This document shows, piece after piece, positions 6,445 through 9,300 of a stretch of 9,300 bases of DNA; position 1 is the first letter of the stretch, and each line of letters starts with the position of its first letter. The DNA comes from Bacteroidota bacterium (lineage in GTDB: Bacteria > Bacteroidota > Bacteroidia > Bacteroidales > VadinHA17): assembly GCA_030613125.1 (NCBI GenBank), contig JAUWMO010000129.1, positions 1 to 9,300 of the forward strand, in the 5' to 3' direction. Under the pieces are notes generated by a model. The model saw only the letters and a program-made list of their open reading frames with translations. It made no database searches and was not told where the DNA came from. A program made the translations under genes and the position numbers.

Positions 6445-8679
6445 TTAATCAATAATTGATAATTTTTTGTTCACACATAATCCATTGCCGTCAATGCGAA
6501 TTATGTAAATTCCCGAAGAAAGGTACGAAAGGTCAACAGCAATACTTTCAGTAACGTTATTTATTTTCTGATCGAGTATCAGAATTCCGGTAAGGGAGAA
6601 TATCCTGATCCTTATAGTTTCAAAGAAATTACCAGGCAGGTCAATGAATAAGTTTCCCGGAGAAGGATTAGGATATAAAATAACCTGATCAGATATATCT
6701 TCAACAAAATCAGGTCTTATTCCTACCGAAGGTATTTCACCACACATAACTATCCTGACACCCAGAGAGGCGCCATTTGAAAACATAGGATCAGAGTTAA
6801 AGGCAAACCAGCTATTATTATAAAAAAATGCTGTATTGGTTCCGGGAGTGATTCTGATTTCAACCTGGAATAAAGCAAACTGATCAGTTAAAGGTGATGT
6901 AACGGGATTGTCATATTGGATTTCATACCCAAACCAGAAATCTGATGTAAGCTCAATTATCGAATCAAAGCTTATAAAGAAGTCCATTGAATCATGGAAA
7001 TAATTCAATGGGTATGCTTTGGAGATAATCACGGTTTCCGGTTGAATATTACCTGCCCATATTTTAAATATTACTGAGTCGGTTATTGCATCAGAATTAG
7101 CTAATCCAACATGGATATAAGCTCCAACAAAATTATGCTGATTACTCACAGAAATTTTTTCAGCATATTGAGTTATACTATCCGAATTATGACCAGTCCA
7201 GTACCCCTCCTCAGCTCCTGTTCCATATTCGTACAAAACCAGGTTCTCTGAATTTTCAAAATTTTTAACTGTATCGCAATTTTCCTTTGCCGGCCCATAG
7301 GGATCAAATCCGTTCAGAGAAGCAAATCCCAGATTCAGAGGGTCAAGCCATACCTTAATTTGTTCAGTAACAGGACTGTATTTATTCCATGAAGATGAAA
7401 ATTTCTGAAAATAATCATTTATAGAACTTCCGCATTTTGCTTCTCCGCCAGACAGATGACCAACAACACGCTTAAGGTTATCAAACAAAGGGGCTCCCGA
7501 AGATCCTGCTTCTGTGGTACCTACATCCCATTGCAGAACCTTCCACGCAGTATTTGGGTCAAAACTATTATAACTTGCTGTTACGGCAGCATCCAGATCA
7601 ATAGATATTTTTTTTACATCACCCATTGGATGGTGTATACAAACAGATTCATCAGGCGGGATATTTTGATTATTCCAGCCTGCATAATACGGATGATAAT
7701 AAATTGGCGGCGTTTTACTCAGTTTTATCAGTGAAAAGTCAAGATTTGGTTTTGAAGCTATTATTGAGACTCCGGAAATAGAGTGATTAATAAAACCATC
7801 GGGTCCGTCACAATACGGGCTCTCATATTCAAAGATTGCAACAGTTGAGACAGCATCAGCTGAATCTTCAACACAATGCTGGGCAGTAAGCATATATGGA
7901 ATAGCATTTTCTGCTGTGTTGTTCAATAATACACCAGTACAAAGGTCAATTCCATTGATCACAAACCGTGCAGTTGCATTTTTCTCCTTCTGCCATCCAT
8001 CACCTTCTATACAGTTTATATCTACATTGCAGGCTCCCGATTTTCCATATTGCCCGTCTTTCATTCCCGGAGGTGCAAATACTCCGGTAAAATCGTGTGC
8101 AACCTGGCCAATAGACAGTATTCCTTCTTCACCAGAACTTACCGGAAGTAAATACTCAACAATAATTTCATCTCCGGGAATAGGTTGTGTTGCAAGTATC
8201 CCTGACTGTTTATTATTTTTGCTGGTAAAGGCGCCTAATATCCATCTTTTCTGCGGATCGTAGATAAACAGTTCTGCACCTTCGGGAAGTTTAAATGAAT
8301 CGAAGATTAAATTCAGGGAATAAGCTCCCTCGCTTGTTATGCCAAGTCTCCAGATACGATCGCCATTATCCAGTGTTTGCCACTCCCCTGAATTTTCAGG
8401 GTTCAGGTCCACTGCAAAAGGATAAGCAAACTGAAAAGGCTGATTTTTAACTGGCAGAGTATATTCTTTAATAATTTCAAGCTCACTGCTTTTAATTGCT
8501 GCCATTTTTACAAACTTATCCTTCGAATAGGAAAGTCCTGTTCTATTAGGATTTCCACCAGAACTGATCTGAGCAACAGAACCAGGTTCAGAGACAAAAA
8601 CCAGTAGCAATATCAAAGTAATAACCCTTTGTATTCCTTTTAAAGTCTGGTTGCAGCTTTTTTTCACTTTCCTAATCAT
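6445..8679 (-). CDS. Secreted lysyl-endopeptidase-like serine protease with T9SS sorting domain
   Basis: A 744-residue preproprotein. Residues 1-37 are a signal peptide (ending VAQ|IS) and about 38-211 a prodomain. Residues 212-460 form a chymotrypsin-fold domain strikingly like Achromobacter protease I: GKSGACNVDINC at its start, catalytic His268 (LTAQHC), Asp314 (NLDFSLIKL) and Ser394 (EAGSSGAP). All six disulfide cysteines of that enzyme have counterparts (217, 223, 247, 269, 290, 416). Asp422 in SINDYF aligns with the specificity-pocket Asp225, predicting cleavage after lysine. Residues about 470-650 form an unassigned beta-rich domain. Residues 665-744 (ILYPNPSPGNLFIDL, then LSSGIYIIRI and KKLSI) are a type A T9SS C-terminal sorting domain, so the enzyme should cross the outer membrane and be released or anchored at the surface. 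The gene lies 34 nt before the binding-protein gene and 51 nt after the radical SAM gene. That proximity allows, but does not prove, cotranscription. Confidence 0.93.
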   Translation of the reverse strand: MIRKVKKSCNQTLKGIQRVITLILLLVFVSEPGSVAQISSGGNPNRTGLSYSKDKFVKMAAIKSSELEIIKEYTLPVKNQPFQFAYPFAVDLNPENSGEWQTLDNGDRIWRLGITSEGAYSLNLIFDSFKLPEGAELFIYDPQKRWILGAFTSKNNKQSGILATQPIPGDEIIVEYLLPVSSGEEGILSIGQVAHDFTGVFAPPGMKDGQYGKSGACNVDINCIEGDGWQKEKNATARFVINGIDLCTGVLLNNTAENAIPYMLTAQHCVEDSADAVSTVAIFEYESPYCDGPDGFINHSISGVSIIASKPNLDFSLIKLSKTPPIYYHPYYAGWNNQNIPPDESVCIHHPMGDVKKISIDLDAAVTASYNSFDPNTAWKVLQWDVGTTEAGSSGAPLFDNLKRVVGHLSGGEAKCGSSINDYFQKFSSSWNKYSPVTEQIKVWLDPLNLGFASLNGFDPYGPAKENCDTVKNFENSENLVLYEYGTGAEEGYWTGHNSDSITQYAEKISVSNQHNFVGAYIHVGLANSDAITDSVIFKIWAGNIQPETVIISKAYPLNYFHDSMDFFISFDSIIELTSDFWFGYEIQYDNPVTSPLTDQFALFQVEIRITPGTNTAFFYNNSWFAFNSDPMFSNGASLGVRIVMCGEIPSVGIRPDFVEDISDQVILYPNPSPGNLFIDLPGNFFETIRIRIFSLTGILILDQKINNVTESIAVDLSYLSSGIYIIRIDGNGLCVNKKLSIID

Positions 8680-8730
8680 ACTGTGATTTTAAAGCCCTGA
8701 ATATACGATTAATTGGTGAATAATGATATT

Positions 8731-9300
8731 CTACAGCGGATAGCATTCACCCGGTCCCAGTATCTCCGGAAAATCCTTCTGCAAAATGCTCCTGCTTTGA
8801 TAACACAAATCACATTCGTCATAAAAGCCATTATCAAATTTATATCCTTTTTCCAGAGCCAGTTCGTACAGCCCTTTCGGGCCATTATGTGCAATGATCT
8901 TTGTTATCATATTATGGTTTTCAGAATAACCCGCAATAATATCATTGAAACTTTGCCGGTAAATATTTCCAATAATAATGCCATAGCACACCATTACGTT
9001 ACCATAAGGGTCTATCCATACCATGGCAGGGTTAAAGGGTGACCTGGTTCCCAGACATTCCGATAAATCGGTACAATAACCTGACGGAATATTATCTTTC
9101 TTGGGAACATTAATTGCAGAACCTTTTCCAATAGAACGTACTTTTGTAGGAGCTAAAGGAATTTTTAATCCATTTCTGGCAGAAGCAGCCAACCGATGGT
9201 AAGCCTGATTCGTTTGTTCATAACCTTCTATATCTTTTTGTAAAACCGCTCCCATAACATAGGAATGGATAGATAATTTCTCCTTAACCAAAGCATTGAT
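8731..9300 (-). CDS. Radical SAM protein, C-terminal SPASM-like part (N-terminus outside window)
   Basis: The frame is open from the right edge (9300) to the TAG at 8733-8731, giving 189 residues. The CxxxCxxC radical SAM core motif is not in view, so the family call rests on the C-terminal region. It carries GYCTDLSECLG, then MVWIDPYGNVMVCYGIIIGNIYRQSFNDII, then ECDLCYQSR and GPGECYPL. The pattern of spaced cysteines, the V-x-I-D-P-x-G-x-V-x-x-C strand and the following GN(I) turn is typical of SPASM/twitch domains, which hold an auxiliary Fe-S cluster in enzymes that modify peptides, proteins or cofactors. Six cysteines are visible (fragment residues 76, 82, 105, 163, 166, 186). The TTG at 9291-9289 is internal, because coding continues upstream of it. 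The protease gene follows 51 nt after the stop. The substrate is unknown, and I see no small precursor-peptide gene in the window. Confidence 0.75.
   Translation of the reverse strand: MNALVKEKLSIHSYVMGAVLQKDIEGYEQTNQAYHRLAASARNGLKIPLAPTKVRSIGKGSAINVPKKDNIPSGYCTDLSECLGTRSPFNPAMVWIDPYGNVMVCYGIIIGNIYRQSFNDIIAGYSENHNMITKIIAHNGPKGLYELALEKGYKFDNGFYDECDLCYQSRSILQKDFPEILGPGECYPL

Noticed and set aside
8680..8730. Possible promoter before the protease gene (TATATTCA on the minus strand)
   Set aside because: It misses two of the fixed TAnnTTTG positions and has no TTTG at a suitable distance upstream, so it is not supported as a promoter.
8709..8894. 61-codon minus-strand frame overlapping the end of the radical SAM gene
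   Set aside because: It overlaps the Cys-rich conserved region in another frame, and its translation has no recognisable features.

Overview
The window looks like a chromosomal segment of an AT-rich Bacteroidota species. Three things point there: a protease ending in a type A Type IX secretion (T9SS) sorting domain, a substrate-binding lipoprotein with a typical lipobox, and a Bacteroidota-style -33/-7 promoter (TTTG / TAnnTTTG type). Every supported gene reads on the minus strand, so transcription runs from high to low coordinates.

Layout in transcription order: (1) 9300-8731, the C-terminal part of a radical SAM protein with a Cys-rich SPASM-like domain, cut by the window edge. (2) 8679-6445, a secreted serine endopeptidase closely resembling Achromobacter lysyl endopeptidase, with a T9SS sorting domain. 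(3) 6410-3129, a compact BtuFCD/FecBCD-type ABC importer: binding lipoprotein, FecCD permease and ATPase, separated by 23 and 7 nt. (4) 3128-2860, a non-coding gap. It holds a clear relic of the C-terminus of the nickel-responsive regulator NikR, then a promoter carrying two identical GTGTTACT octamers 21 bp apart. (5) 2859-1009, a 616-residue BtuB-size TonB-dependent receptor. (6) 976 to the left edge, an exported nucleoside-hydrolase-like protein, also cut by the edge.

Items 3 and 5 together form a complete outer-plus-inner membrane uptake route for a scarce metal complex. By fold alone the substrate could be cobalamin, an iron-siderophore, haem or chelated nickel/cobalt. I see no B12-box riboswitch in any intergenic gap. 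The NikR relic lies exactly between importer and receptor, and the GTGTTAC repeats overlap the receptor promoter. I therefore favour an ancestral nickel (or Ni/Co-complex) uptake locus whose local regulator has decayed. This is inference, not proof.

The protease and the hydrolase are both exported and could release or process the ligand outside the cytoplasm. The radical SAM gene could be an unrelated neighbour or could act in cofactor or peptide modification. No tRNA, rRNA, CRISPR array, insertion sequence or convincing intrinsic terminator was seen. No gene-free stretch exceeds 300 bases.
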